This document shows, one piece after another, positions 1-13,420 of a stretch of 64,000 nucleotides of DNA. Within the stretch, counting starts at the first letter, position 1; each line of letters starts with the position of its first letter. Location: positions 212,617 through 276,616 of the forward strand of contig VZSF01006714.1 of NCBI GenBank assembly GCA_013398295.1. Direction: 5' to 3'. The position numbers and the translations under genes are program-made. Origin of the DNA: Chionis minor. Taxonomy: Eukaryota > Chordata > Aves > Charadriiformes > Chionididae. The notes below the pieces were generated by a model, which was not told the origin of the DNA, did not search any database, and worked only from the letters and a program-made list of their open reading frames with translations.

Positions 1-440
1 GAGGGGACCTCGGGGGTCCTGGCTGGGGGGCTCCCGGCTGAGAGTTCTCGGCTGGGAGCTCCCCGGGGCTCCCGGCTGGGGGGGGCCTCCCCGGAGCTCG
101 GGCTGGGGGGCTTCCGGCTGGGGGCTCCCGCTTGCGAGGCTCGATCCCGGTTCCCGGATCCCGGCGCGGCTGCGGGACGGCGCCTGTTGCCGTCGCGGCT
201 CCCCGGGTGCTGCCGGCCTCGGGCCGCCCTTCTGTCCCGGGCGCCGCTGGCCCGGCGGCCTCTGCCCGGGACACCGGGAGACGGATCCTCCTACTGGGCT
301 TTTTTTCCTCTGGTTTGGTTTTTTTTTTTTTTTTTTCCTTTTTCCCTTTCTTCCCTCCACCTTCGTGCCGAGGTACTCGCGCATCCAGGGGACAGGAGTG
401 CTGGCAGCCGGCAGCAGTAGGAAATGGTAGCTAATGTGCT
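1..440 (+). promoter_or_regulatory. GC/CpG-rich block, probably the 3' part of the GPC4 promoter island
   Basis: The first 440 bases are strongly GC- and CpG-rich (for example around 130-290) and then drop abruptly into ordinary AT-richer sequence after a T run at 319-336. No GPC4 exon 1 coding (signal peptide, Ser-Cys-Ser-Glu-Val-Arg region) is found here or elsewhere in the window. The simplest reading is the start of intron 1 just downstream of an exon 1 that lies before base 1. A different transcript's CpG promoter is possible but nothing supports it. Confidence 0.45.
12..130. repeat. Imperfect GC-rich tandem repeat (GGCTGGGGGGCTCCCGGCTG-like)
   Basis: Six or so degenerate units of about 18-22 bases, each combining a GGCTGGG-type block with a CTCCCGG or CTCCCCGG block. 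Several G runs of four to eight make it a G-quadruplex candidate on the + strand. Confidence 0.7.
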
Positions 441-3400
441 CACACCCAAAACATTTTATTCTTTTTGTTTCATCCTTCATCTCTCTCCCAGGGCCGCTGC
501 TTTTATTTCCCCTTTTGAATGACCTACTGGACCGCATTCTCCGCGGAACAAAGGAAGTGCCTTTTTAGCTGGAATCCTCGGAGACCACCAAGGACTCCAG
601 CTCCTGCACTGCAATTTCGCACTACTTTCAACAATAACAAAAATGCATGACTGAATGGCTCAAAAATGTGGAGTGTTAGAGGCATTCATTTTGGTCTAGG
701 ACACTGTCACAACACAGACAGACCCCAAGTAAATACCTTTAGAGGGCTAGGATGGAAGCCGGGGGTAATCTTTACCATTGGTGTGCCCTCCAGTTATGCA
801 TACATTATCCTTTTCACTGACAAAACTAAAATGATTTTAGCCGGTTGTGCTTTTATATTGTCAGGCTAATGATACGTGTTTAGCCTACATCTGTTTGAAT
901 AAAATTGCGGGCCTGTTTGCTACTCCCAAGAAATATTTTAATGAGAAACGTCTGACTGGCTGCAGTTAAAATACTCTCTCCCCCTCACCCTCCCTGCTTT
1001 GTTGAAATGGTCTCTAATAATTAGGCTTGTGTTTGATTCGAGCCCGGCTCTCGGTGCTGTAGGATGAGGACATGAGCGGGCTTCTGCGTACGTCCGGTAT
1101 CGGGAAGGTTTGACTTAGTCCTTATTCCATATATTGTTATTTAAGAGGGCTTGGTGAGCTTTGGAGGATGTCGGGAACGGCTCATGCCGACACCATTTGA
1201 GGCTCTGGAGCTGTTGTCGGTTTGACCCTGGGCTTTTAAAATCGGGAGGGGGGGGTCAGAGAAATGTGATGAGCGAGGTGAGATTATTTCACAAAAGAAG
1301 GGCTTTCTGCTGTGACACACGGAAAAAAATCTTGGCTGGGTTACGCTGCTGTTCCAGGCGTGCGGAAAGCCTGCGCCTGGCCTTGTGTGGAAAGCAACAG
1401 GTCTTGTGTAGTTCCGTTTGAAATGGTGTCCTGCGCTGCGGGGTGTTTCGGAGGGGATGGTGGAAGGCTTTAAAGGGAGTGTGTTGGGCACAGCTTTAAA
1501 GTGTGGCATGCTTAAAATTAAACCTCGAGCGGGGTGCTACGCCTGGGGCAGTTTCGCATTCCCCTGTGCAAACTGGTGTGGTTTCCTGGTTTTGGTGTGT
1601 TTGGAGGCTCCGGGTGCCCTCTCTGGCTGCTCAGCTGCCGAATGCAGGTGATAACCGCTCGCCTCGCCGCTGGTTTTTTAACTTTTCCGAGCGCTTTGTC
1701 TGCCCTTGCCTTCGCGGGGTGAGCCCAGGGAGCCAGTGTGCTGTGAGCCAGGTGGGAAACGCCACTTGCCATAACGCTGGAGGTCCGGCGCACCGGGGCA
1801 GAAGGTCTGCGGTGCGTATTGCGTGGTGAAAAATGAGTCGCTTGCCAGACCTTTCAATTGCAGTTGTGGTGTTGTGGGGTGATAGCAGCGTGTTTCCCTT
1901 CAGGTGGGTGAGCGAGTTGGAGAAGCACTTTGTCTGGGAGCCTGGCTCATCGGCGAGAGCCGGATAAACACGCACATGGGAAAGCACTGTGTGTTTGGAC
2001 GAGCACCCCGTTGGGGCAGTGGTGGGAACTGGTGATTTGTGCTTGGTAGCACCTCTCTGCTCGCCAAAGCGTGGTGGAGAACAGGTTGGAGAGGGTTCAG
2101 CGGGCTGGGATGCCGGTGGAGTAATGTAGGAAACATGGTTGTTACTGGCATGAACTCAAGTCCAAAGTCCAGCAAGTTCTTTGTTATGTTTTTTGTACCG
2201 GTTTGCTGGATTGTGCTTTATTCTTCCGGTCTCGTACGGAATTGCTTTAGATCACGGCGCATGGACAGGAAACCTCCTAGCACCTTTGCAAAAAGCTGTC
2301 CTAAAAGCTGCGGCAGATCGCTTTGTGGAAGTGCGGTGACTTCTTTACTGTCAAAACAGGGTTTACTGATCCGACGAAAAGTTTGCCATGGATTGTGGAA
2401 GTGCAGTAGCCGGGCAGCATGGGCGGATGTGCCCCTGCACCGGGCTGTGTGACAGCGAGATGTCCTCGCTGGGTGGGCACAGGAGCCTTTTGGGGTTCAG
2501 CAGCAGCTCACGTGGACTTTTTTGCCACGGTTTGAGCAGTAGGTGTGTGCAACTTCGTTTTTCAAGAAAGGGCCTGTTCCAGCAATCTTGACCTCTGTAT
2601 CATCGCTATTTCAGTCACATCAAATGGCTATTGCTTGGCCATCGTTACCTAGGAGTTCAATTTAATATTTGTTTCGCCCAGCTTTAGGATTAGAATATGT
2701 GTAAATGGCAGGTTATATCTTGCTGAAGTACACAAGGAGTGCACGGCTGGTCAGCTCATAGCTTGCTCGATGAGAGGTGTATAATGTGTTACTTGTAGTG
2801 TGGAACATACAGAAATCGCTTCCTTTTATGTCAGCTTGGCGTTGGAGGTATAAAGCCAGATGGAAACCTGCATAGAAGCAGTTCAAAAGTCGTGGCCCTT
2901 TGGTGTTGCCTTGTACCCGAGTGATCTTTAGTAGGTTCCTCACCTATAGCCGTGTGATGTACATGTTGCGAAGCGCATGGCGGTAGTGAGATGGTGTCCA
3001 GCTGGAGACATCAGTGTTTGTGTAGAGCTAACATAGGGGGTGGCTTTGTAAAACTTGACTCCTGATAACGTACAAATAGTAGGTGGTGCGGGTGAACACC
3101 AGCCTGTAACTGGCTTTGAGAGGACTTTAAAAGTTTCCCGAGGAAAGGGCGCATCTCAGGAAGGTCTCGGTCCTATGCCGTGTAGCTGCTCGCTCCGTTC
3201 AAACGCTACCCGGAAAGCATCATTCCTTCTTCCACGTGTCTCTGCGTGACGGAGCAAAACTCCCTGGAGTGACCATCTGCAGGGGCCACTTATCCCAGTT
3301 GCTCTGGTGCAGCCGTGGAATGAAACGCAGCTGGAGACCCACAGTAAGTGGCTGTGATTTAAAAACAAAAAAACCCCAATGTCTCTTTCAAGAGGCTCCT

Positions 3401-6400
3401 TCTTGCCCTGGGTGCTAAAGGGATGGAAATTCCTTCCCTTTTCCTGCTAAGTGGAAGAAATAGGTGTTGCTTTCCCTGGATTGAAAAGGTAAAAAACAAA
3501 AACAAAAAAAACCCACCAACCCACCCAAATAAATCTTGCCTGTTGGTGAAAGCTTTATCAGTTAACCCGCGAATTTCCTGCAGAAGGGAAATGCTTTCCC
3601 CCGCTGGCACCGCTGTCCTGGTTTGGTGGGGGCAGGCTGCCCTGCTGGGGAGCAGAGGGCCAGCCCCAGCCTGGAGCTCACTTTGTGGGGAAGGAGGGGC
3701 CGCAAAGCAGTGCTCCCCCTTCGCTCTTAGTGAAGGTGCTCGATGTGATCTGCATCTGCGCTTGAACTGCGCTAACGACCCAGCGGTGTTGATCTGTGGG
3801 GAGCTATGGAGGGCACTTCTTTCGCCGTGACGGAGGAGATCACTCTTGGTGATCAAAAACCAAGATGGCCCTTAGTTTTTGGGCTTGTGGGGTTTTGCCC
3901 CAAGTGCCTTTGGCAGGGGTGCCGCCATGTCCCGCTGCCCGCTCGTCCCCGGCGTGTTTATGGTTGTCTGGCGGGTGCCGATGCATCGCCCAGGTGTGCC
4001 GCCCTGGCCGGGCAGGAAGACTGCTTTCTTGGCATTGCCGTTTTATGTAGGAAGTTCAGCAAGCGCCTTTTTTTTTTTAATAGTTTTTCACGTGCTTCTC
4101 TTCCACGTGGCCTCTTCCAACCGAGAAAGGGTTTCTGGATCTTGTCCAGGACTCGGTCACTCATGCCCGTCTGGCACTGCTGAGCCTGTTGCGGCTGGTT
4201 CACATGGGACGGCTCCTGGGCTCCTCGGGATATGGGAAGTCCCAGGTTAACTCCTGGTCCTCCTCGCCACCCGTCTGAAGGTGTGGAGCTACCTGGCCAC
4301 CAGCTGTAGCGGTTGGCGATGCCTCCTGGCCAGCACAGGCAGCCGTCCTTGGCGGGCAGGGTGGTTTCTCCTGGCTTGGCGTGTGTCAATGGAGCACCCG
4401 TGGGTGGGGAAGTGACCGTTGGCGAACGTCCTTGCAGCAAACACAAGTGCTGGCATGGAAAAACAAGTGAGAGAGTTGCTTGAAGTATTTTTAGCTCCTT
4501 CTAATGTCATTTAGCAACTGGAAACGGTGGGAGGGGGGAGCTGGCAGGGCGCAAGTCGCCCACGGGTCACTGGCGAGCGCCCTGGTGGCTGGGTGGCTGG
4601 GTGAGAGCTGGCGGTGGCCCCCGGCTGACTCGGGGCTCCATCCGCCGCTCGCCTGGGACTCTGCTTTCTCTCTGTCCATCTGCAGCGTGGGGTTTTGTTG
4701 GACTGCAGCAGCAGCGCCGTGTCCTAGCAGCCGGCAGCGTGGAGCATGTGGTTTGCAGCAACTGCCTGCAGTGGTCCGGGCTGAGTGGGAGTATCGTTTT
4801 CCTTGGCACACACTTCATAGAAAGTTCTGTTTTTTCTGCCAGAATAAGCAGTCATTACATTCCATACAATTCATAGTCAAATTATTATCTATTGTTAAAA
4901 TTGCCTTAATTATCAGATGTTTCCTTAGACATGTAGCTGTTTTTTAAGAGGCTGAATGGAAGTGTGTACATTGTGCAGGAGGCCTGAGCTGCACAATGTT
5001 TTCAGCGCCGTTTTTGTAGTTTCAGGGAGATTTTCTGTGGCTTTCGTATGTCAACAGGCCTTTTACTCTGGCTGAAATGGCAGCAGAGCGAGGCCGGCGC
5101 GGTGGCGAGGCACTTGGCTTTGCCTTGGGTCTCTGCCTCTCCCCTCCGCCACGGTCTTTATCCTTGATACCTGCAGGGCTGAGGAAATTTGGGCTGTGGC
5201 ATCGCTGCTGCATGCGAGCGGGATGTGTGGGATGGGAGAAGGTCCCAGACAAGCATCTTCCGTCTTGGAGAAGCTGGGAGCTCAGTCTGGAGGGTCCCAG
5301 GTTGGTCGGGGCACGGGGGAAGGTGATGTCTGTGGTCTCATCCTGCTCGGTGGCGTTGGCTGCTGGCTCCTGCAGCGTCCCCACCTTCCTGGTTAAACGC
5401 AATGGATTGCCAAGCCTGGCAGTGCCCTGGAGCTGCATGGGTGGAGAAGGGCTGCCAGCGCTTCTGGAGAGAAGTTGGATGTGTGGTCCTCATCTCCCAT
5501 CCCCTCCACCCAGAGCCGTTTCCCTGACGAGCAGAGGGGTGCTCCCCACCAGCCTTGTATGGATATACACCCGTGTGTCGAGTTGCAAGGGCTCAATCCT
5601 TCACGTCTCCCTCCTGCTCTCCTCCCCAAACCGCGGGATGGAGCATCAGAATTGGCCCATCTGCTCCAAATCCTTTACCTCCTCCCAGGAGAGGAGCGAC
5701 CCTCTCTGACCGATTCCTTGCTTTGGCTTTTGTTCTGCCCTTTTCTGTTTGGGGGGAGCAAGGAAATTCTTGGTAGCCAAAGAGGTCAGGGTGTGCATCT
5801 CCTCCCCGTTGGCCTGGAGCGGGCTGCCAGCTCCGGTCTCCGGGGCAATAACCTCCTCGCATTCCTCACATTCCTCCTGCTTTCTCTTTCTTTTGAGATT
5901 ATGAAGATAACTTCCTTCTCCCATTGCGAAATGCCAGGGCCCAGGAGAACTTAAATTTCCCCCTTGCTCCCTAAATTACCTTGTGTGCTCCAGGATGCCC
6001 CGTAGCAAACCCCTCCAGTGCCCTGGAAGGGGCAGTTTGCTGGTCGCTGGGATTTTCTCGGGAAGAAGCTGCTACTTGTATTGTACTTTTTTTTTTTTTA
6101 ATTGCCAAACATTTTAATTAAAAGAGAATGACTGTGTTGTAGCCTGTCTTACCTGCTTCCGGCTTTGCTAAAGAATTTCCTTAGTGTTTCATGGAACTAT
6201 TTTGCCTTTCCAGCAGAGATTTCGCGATGTCTGTGATTTTCTTTGCCCGTGCAGCCCCGCGGAGGCTGTGACAGAAGCACTGTGTTTGTTCTGGGGTGTT
6301 TTCTTTGTGTTTACATCTTTCTGGTCCAGGAAAGATGCTCGGATGAAAGCAGCACGTTGGGAAGATGGAAGCTGTCGGAGGCTTTACGCTCATGGGGCTG

Positions 6401-9400
6401 GTGGCAGCCACGTGGGCTGTCTTTGGGCTTTGTTCCCACGACGATGTGGTGGTGCTGGTTTTCTTAGGATGGCATTTTCCATTTGCAAACGGCTCTGGCT
6501 GATGCGGGCATCTCTGCCCCGCTTCCATGCTGGTGCCTGCCCCGCATTCCGGCACGGCTCGTGTCCCCGTGAGGCCTGGGAAGGGGCGAGGTGGGGTGGG
6601 AAAGGGCTGGTGGTCCCCAAGGGCATCGCCCTGCTGGCATTGTGCGGTGCGTGGAAGGATGGAGACGGTGCTTAGAAAGGGGTGCCTCCCGGTGGGATCG
6701 GCCTTCCTTAAGGATTGGCTGCTGTTAATTTTTAACGTGAAATTAGGATTGTAGTGCCTCTTTCCCAAGGCAAAGCATTGCCTGATTTCTCCTCCCACCC
6801 CCAAAAAAAAGCACTCTTAGAAATATTTTTCTTTTTTTGTTCATCTATTAGGGTAAAAAAAAAAATCAATTAATTTCCAGTCTTTCTGCTCACATTTTCT
6901 GTGGTTTATGCGATCGGTGGGTGATGGGCTCAGCTGTATGCGAGTTCCCCGGGAGAGATTCCTCCCTGGGCTGGTTTTGGTGCAGGAAGGTACATGGTCA
7001 GCAGCGAGGAGCTGCCCCGAGCGAAGGATTTCAAAGGAGCGTTTCTCTTAATGTTTCCAATTGAGAAGTTGAGAATTGTCTGGATTTTAAGCACATTCAG
7101 ATGGGGGCAAACAATGATGAAATGTTTAAAATATGTTTCAACATTTTTGTGGGAATAGGAACTCTTCTTATACAGGCTGCAGCTTTTGGGAGGTGAAAAT
7201 ATGTGGCCTTTGCACATTGTCAGCATTGTCGCTGCTTTTTTTTTTTTAAATGCTCATAGGAAATTGGCTTTGGTAATTGAGTTTCTACAGAACCACAACA
7301 TCCAATAGCTGTTCCTTTCCAGGGGTCACACTTAGGTTAGTTTAAGTAATGTGCAGTCGGTTTAACCTCTTGTGGTTTGTAGCGCTATTCTAGAAATTAC
7401 TGGTGATTTGGGGTGTGTTAGAGCAACAACTTCACAGGAAAACCCCAAATGTCAGAGTGTCTGGTTTTCCGAGCTCTCCGGCTGCTCGCCCTGTGAGAAC
7501 CGGGCACCTCGCGCTCCGTCCCTCGAAGGGACCCGCTCGCTTCGGAAAATGTAGTTAAAGCCTTTACGGCCCGTTGACTTTCCTTCTGAAAGGAGCCGAA
7601 ATAACCCTTGGTGAGTTATTTACCTGCCTAGAGCTGGGCTTGGAACATCCTCCTGCTTCGAGGCAGCCCGTGCCGGGCAGCATTGCCCCGCACACCCGGT
7701 CACTCGGATGGAGGAGCAGCGGTACCCCAGACCCCCAAATCCTCAGGCTTAGGGGATTTGCTGCCAGCGGAGGGCCAGCTTTAAGAAATTATGAGCTGGG
7801 ACTTTAGCTTGGTAGCCTTGACAGTTTGGTATAAAAAGCTCTGTGTTGCAGGCTGCGATGACAGGGGGTGATAAATCACTCTTGGCTGGTGCTACAGGTT
7901 CTAATAATGGTGTTTTAAAAAGATTACATGGGTTTTAATACAAACTTTTTGCTTCTTTTGTACTCTTCTCTCTCTTTTTTTTTTTTAAAAAAGAAGAGCA
8001 GAGCCTGTTTTGATTCAGCGTTCTTGGAGCATAAAGACGGAGCCAGGATTTTTCTTAGGCTGAAATACAGTTTTTTTTTTTAGCTTTTCCTGCAAGCACG
8101 AGGATCTTGGAGTGTGTTTGCAGCCAGCTGCTGGCAGTGCCCCCTTCACAAGGGAGCTTGGCTTTTTTTGTTTGTTTGAAAGGTAACTTTTACCCCCTGG
8201 AAGATTCAAGAGCAAGCAGCTTCACCCGGCTCTGGTGGGTGCTGTTAGAAAGACTGGGAGAGGCTTTGCGTGGTGGCAACACGGGGGGAAAAATACCCTC
8301 CTGCACCCTCCCTGGCTTTCCTTGACCCGTTCCTGTGGGAGGGCAGGGCATTTATGTGATTGAAGAAACCAGCACAATTATAAGCCTGATGGAAAAGCAA
8401 TCCCTTGCCAGGTACATGTGGGCACCTGGGCGGGCTTTACCTTTGCTTTGAGTACCTACACGCCAACCTTTGGGTTTCCAAAGGTGGCTGGCAGTTTTGG
8501 GGGAGCAGAGGGTGCCTCGTGGGTGCCAGGGCAGGGACACCGGGAGCAGGCGGCTGGCAGAAACCCAGGGGTCAGAGCGGTGCCGCTGGTTTGGTTTGGA
8601 CCAGAGGAGAACAAGCAGGCTCTCCCTCTTGAATTTTCTCTTGGTTCGGAGCTGAGGGTGCCATAGGTCTGTATGCTTTTCCTCTCCGTGGGGGGGAAAA
8701 AAATGGCTTTGATAGCATCTGCTAATGATTTCGGCACTGTTTACATAATAATTGTGGTTCGCTTTCATTAGCTCTCACAATGAGATTGCTTTCTTCTAGT
8801 GCAATCGCTCGCCGGTTGGGTTTTACACACTCCTGCCTCCCCGTTCCCCACGCACGGCAAAAGGCTCGTGCCGAGGGCTGTAAGCTTGGCCTGGCCTCCC
8901 TTCCCCGGCTCCCGGCGCAGAAGAGAAGGCTTGCAAGGCTTCTCTTTGCGGAGCAGAGGAGGTGAAGGGGGCTTGTGTCGCTGGGACAACTTCTGGAAGA
9001 CCCAGGTGGTGCTTTGGAGCATCGTAGCGTCTTGGTGGAGTTGGGTTTAAATGTGTTTTGGGTGATTTCTCAGTACAGCGCTCATCTCTGTGCTAAAAAC
9101 GCTCGCTTTTAGCTACTTGCGAGGAAGGGAATCCACTGATCTGCTTCCACCGGGAGGCAGAAGCCAGGTCCTTTCGCCTCGGAGATCCACCGTATCCCTA
9201 TCTGTGATGGTCGACGTGTGTCACGGATATCATTAGTGCGTGCGAAGCTGCTGGATGAACTGCGGCAGCCCGACCTTGGAATAGTACTTGTTTTCTTCCC
9301 GTGCCCGAATGAGTGTGAACGGCGGCGTTGCTGTACGTCGCTGCCAGCCCCTGCCTCCCGCAGCATCCCCATCACACCCACCGCTGAGATCCCGTTAAAT

Positions 9401-10140
9401 AAATCGCGTTGCAGGGAGGAGAGCGCGATAGCGCCAGCGCTGCCTTTTTAGAAAGGTAAGGTCGGGTGGTGTTTTGCTGCTTGGTTTTATTTCCTTTTTA
9501 GCTTACTGGCGGCTGCGTCGGGGTTTCAGAGCAGCCCTGAGAGCGGAGCTGAGCCCGTGGGCACAGTGCCGCCCTGGAGCAGGATGAGTCCCCGCGGGGC
9601 AGTGGGTGTTGTTGGGAGGGTGGAGGGGCTGCGTGCGTGGCTCTGCGGGTGCCGTTTGCCTGTCCCGGGGGACACACACCCTCACCCCTTTGGCTGCAAG
9701 GGACCGTTTCTTGAGAAATATGCCCCAAATGATTTGCCACCGGTGGCAGATTCGGGGCTGGGCTGCTGGAGGGAGGGCCTGAGCAGAGGATAAGTTGACC
9801 ACCTTCTCCTTGGCAAAACAGAATCCGTCGGATCCGGCCCGCCAAAGGGATATGGCCATCCCGGTGGCAGGCGCCTCGCTAGCAAGAAATCCGTGTAACT
9901 CGGCTCTCCGCTTTATTAAAGGCTCCTTTATACCCCTTTTTGCCATAACCCCCCTGCCAGAACAGCCAGCCTTTTCAGCAGCCTGAGAACCTCCCTTCCC
10001 GGGAAGGCTGGGGCGCAGGGAGCAGCCGGGCTGGCACGGTGCTCCCACTCTGAAGCCGCTTCGCAAACATGGTGGGTGAGGATGGCCCGGCATTCCCGAC
10101 ACTAGGGAGCATCCCGCTCCCCGGCCAGCCCGCTCAATAG

Positions 10141-10500
10141 GATGCTGAAAAACAACTTGTGGCGAGTAGGGGTTAATTTCTAGGTATCAAAATAGGCATA
10201 AAAGGTTAAAGGAGACTTCCTCCTTGTCAATGAATTATGGCTTTAAAATATTTGCATTCTTTCCTGAAAGATTTAGGAATAATTATATAGCACTCAGGGG
10301 CAAGGCATTGCCAGATAAACTTAACAACTCTATAATTTGTACTCGAGGCAGGGTTTCCTGTAAATGATAGCTTTGTTTAATTTTACAATACTGCTTCCAA
10401 ATGTTTGCCGGGTGCGAGTTGCCAGCAAAACTGGACTTGTGAATCTGCGAGAGTATTTATTTGTTTGTTATTGCAGACAATAAAAGCTGCTGTATTAGGC
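10141..10500. promoter_or_regulatory. Candidate regulatory block in intron 1 (AT-rich)
   Basis: About 360 bases of complex, non-repetitive AT-rich sequence, sharply different from the GC-rich flanks. It contains homeodomain-type TAAT motifs (GGTTAATTTC, AACAATAAT-like) and AAATATTTGCAT near 10246-10258, which resembles an octamer site. Conservation cannot be tested here. Confidence 0.25.
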
Positions 10501-11332
10501 TAAAACTTGGCATCTCCTTTACAACTTCTAGGCATCCTTCCCCAGGCAGGTTTGGTGGGGTGGGCGGCCCGAGGCAGGGCACGAGCGGCTTTCCAGCTTC
10601 TCCGTACAAAATCCCTGAGCTGCTCTAGGGTCTCCTCCGGCTCTGCCTGTCTTTTTTGGGGATGGGGAAGGAACGCCGCAGTCGCAACACACATACTTTA
10701 TTTCCATTACTCAAAGCCGGAGTCATGCATAGTTACAGCCAAAGACACTTCAGCAGCTCTGGGAATAACAAGATAGCTGACAGACTGGAATGCGGATTTA
10801 TCAGGGGTAAAAACTGGCAAAATTCCTTATTTCTGAGTCTTCTTAAATAGGCCCTTCATGCTCCTGGCTGCATGAGCCCACCGGGAGGTTTAACCCCTTG
10901 TGTTCTCCCAGCTGGATGTGGGGATGTGCGTCCCCACACTGCTGGGATTAAATTGCTCGGTCCCCCCCGTAGTTCCTAGGTGGTGTTTTTAAACTGTGAA
11001 GCTCTTCCAGAAACATCTTCAATGGGTTTTTATTTTAAAGCACGGGCCTTTGCACCAGGTGTGTGTCTGAGTGACCACAGAATGTAAATTTTTACTGTGT
11101 GTTGCCTTTGGACTGGCAGTTTGGGAGACTACTGGGCAGTTAACATAGGAGGATTGTGCCATGAAATCTGCTTCCTTGGGATTTGATTCGTGTTAACTTC
11201 TTTCAGAGCAAATCTCTTCATTGGCTTCAGTTACGTTTTGATGTAGAACTGCTTTTCCTGTGCCTTTGTTAAGACCTGGAAATATTTGTATTGCTGTGAG
11301 AAATAGGTCGTCTTCAGCTCTGGCTTTTCAGT

Positions 11333-11344
11333 TATATATATATA
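11333..11344. repeat. (TA)6 microsatellite
   Basis: Six TA units inside an AT-rich stretch of intron 1. Confidence 0.85.
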
Positions 11345-13385
11345 TTTTAATATTCTGGGACATTAAGAAATTTCTTTTTGGGGAAACAGGTTATAGTAGA
11401 AGAAACACTGTTGGAAGTTAAATAGATAAAGTAAAATCCCTCAATTACAGGAGCTAGTTTCAGAAGACAAGTCAAGCTGTTTGGTAAAAGGGTTTCAAGT
11501 TAAAATTTAACCTTTCCCCAGTCTTTTGTGAGCAGTTTGTGGTGCGGCAAGACCTGGCTGGTGCCAGCCCCACGCGGGAGCCCGGGGACAGGGCTCTGAC
11601 GTGGCCGTCTGTGCGGTGGGTGGATTTGGAGCTGGTGGTTGTGCCCTGTGGTCGTGCGTCTCGACCGACCGGTGGAGAATGAAGAGAATTTCACTCTTTA
11701 TTGGAAAAGGAAAGGATTGCTCACTGGTTGTGAAACACTTTGTTTTGGAAGAAAATGTCATTGTTTGAAAATAGCAATAGGGGGCTGTCCCTAAGCCTGC
11801 GGCAGCCTCGGAAAGGTTCTCCTTAACCTGGGGGCTTGGGTGAAGCCTGAAGGCTTTAGCTTGGACTTTTGTCCCAGGGTGTCCAAGCTGGAAAGCTACA
11901 CTTTTCCCATCCCTGCCTCTCCTGTTGGTGATGAAGGATGGGAAACTTTTTTAAAATAAAAAAAAAAAGGGGAGTAGAGTTTAAAATGAAGGAAGCCTTG
12001 ACTGGTGGGTGGAGAAACTGATGGGTGGCTGCACTCAAAGCACCTGAAACCTGGTTGTGGTCAGCACTTGGGCTCTCACGGGAGCGTCACTGGCTCCTGG
12101 TTCTCCCCCTCTCTGTGCTTTTTGCCCTGTCCCTGTGTTTGTCCCTTTGGCTGCATCGCAGGCACATGGATTTGAGCCAGTGTGGTCCCTCGCCGCTCTG
12201 CTGTAGGTGCTTCTCCGGGGGCTTCTCGGCCTGTTTTATCCTGGTGTCTCTGCGGGAGAGGTCTGTCTCCAGAGTGGGAAGCGGCTGTGCTCCAGTGTTG
12301 TCCCCTGGAGACACCCAGCCCACGCGGAAACGCCACCGTCGGCAGCCCTTGTCCCAGCCCTGCCGGCATCGCTTCTCCTCGCTCCCGGTCCTCCCGGCCG
12401 CGGGGATGACTCCTCTCTCCTCCGGGCTTTTTTTAGCCGCCAACTTTTTTATAGAGTGTTTTTGCTGATGGAAGGTGCCGGGCCGGCACAGCAGCGGCTG
12501 TGGGGAGGGTGGGAGCCCTTCCTCCCTGCTTGGGAAGGACTAACAACTGGGAAATGCATCCCATCCTTCTAATCAACCGTCCCTTCCCTGGGGCTCGCAG
12601 CGTGCCGGGGGCTGTTTACCTTCCCGCCAGCGGATTTCAGATGGTCCCGCCTGGGTGGTGGATGGCAAAGGTCCTGTTTGCACTCGTTGCTCCCCCCAGG
12701 TTGCTCAGGGCCGCGCTTAAAAAGCCAAAATAAACCCCCTTCCATGCCTGTCAGCAAAAGCCTTGATGCAATTGTCCCCTGGTATGATAAGGTGCTTTCA
12801 GCCCAGCGTGTTGTTTTTCTACCCCGCTGAAGCTGTTTGCGTGACAGATCACCAAAATTCAGGTCTGCCGGTGGAAAAAAAAATCTCTTGTGATACCCAG
12901 GGCTGAGGTCTCCTAAACTTGCTCTTCCAAAACACCTAAGAAAATGCGACCCTGTGTCGGCAACATGAGCCGTCCCACGTGTGGGATGGGCAAAGCCACC
13001 TCAGATGTGGGGAAGGAGCGGTGCTGTGTTCCCGTGCGGAGCAGCGCCGAGAAGTCACGTGCCTGCGTGGCGAAACGTGTTTGGAAAGAGGTTTGGGAAA
13101 CCAAAAGGATGGGCTTGTCTTAAAAGGTTGCCGTTGCCTCCCGTGCTCTCCTGTGTGGTTGTCCTCTGCAGCCACATCCCCCCATCTGGGACGCTGCTGT
13201 CCCTCCAGGGAGGATTTTGCTCAAACAGACTTGGCGGTGCAGAAGCTGGTTGAAATGGTTGAAAAGATGTTCAGATTTATCTATGCTAAAGTGAGGAGGA
13301 GGAGGAGGAGTGGTGCCTGTGTGAACCTGCTGGCAGATAAGGCTGGTGTTGAGGAAAGCGGGGTGGAAAGGTTGTCCTGAAGCGG

Positions 13386-13420
13386 CGCGGGGGGGGCAGG
13401 GAGGGGGAGAAGGAGGAATT
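13386..13420 (+). repeat. G-rich tract, G-quadruplex candidate
   Basis: GCGCGGGGGGGGCAGGGAGG followed by further G runs gives at least four runs of three or more G within 25 bases. Confidence 0.7.

Noticed and set aside
1..440. Possible GPC4 exon 1
   Set aside because: None of the frames carries a signal peptide followed by the Cys-Ser-Glu-Val-Arg region or ends with a one-base Gly donor. Exon 1 is taken to be upstream.
6181..6804. Overlapping frames of 207 (minus) and 163 (plus) codons
   Set aside because: Both strands open over the same GC-rich bases, typical of chance; no domain.
12025..12468. 147-codon + frame with a transmembrane-like stretch (HWLLVLPLSVLFALSLCLSL)
   Set aside because: The hydrophobic run comes from a T/C-rich segment. 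The rest is Arg/Pro/Cys-rich, with no family resemblance.
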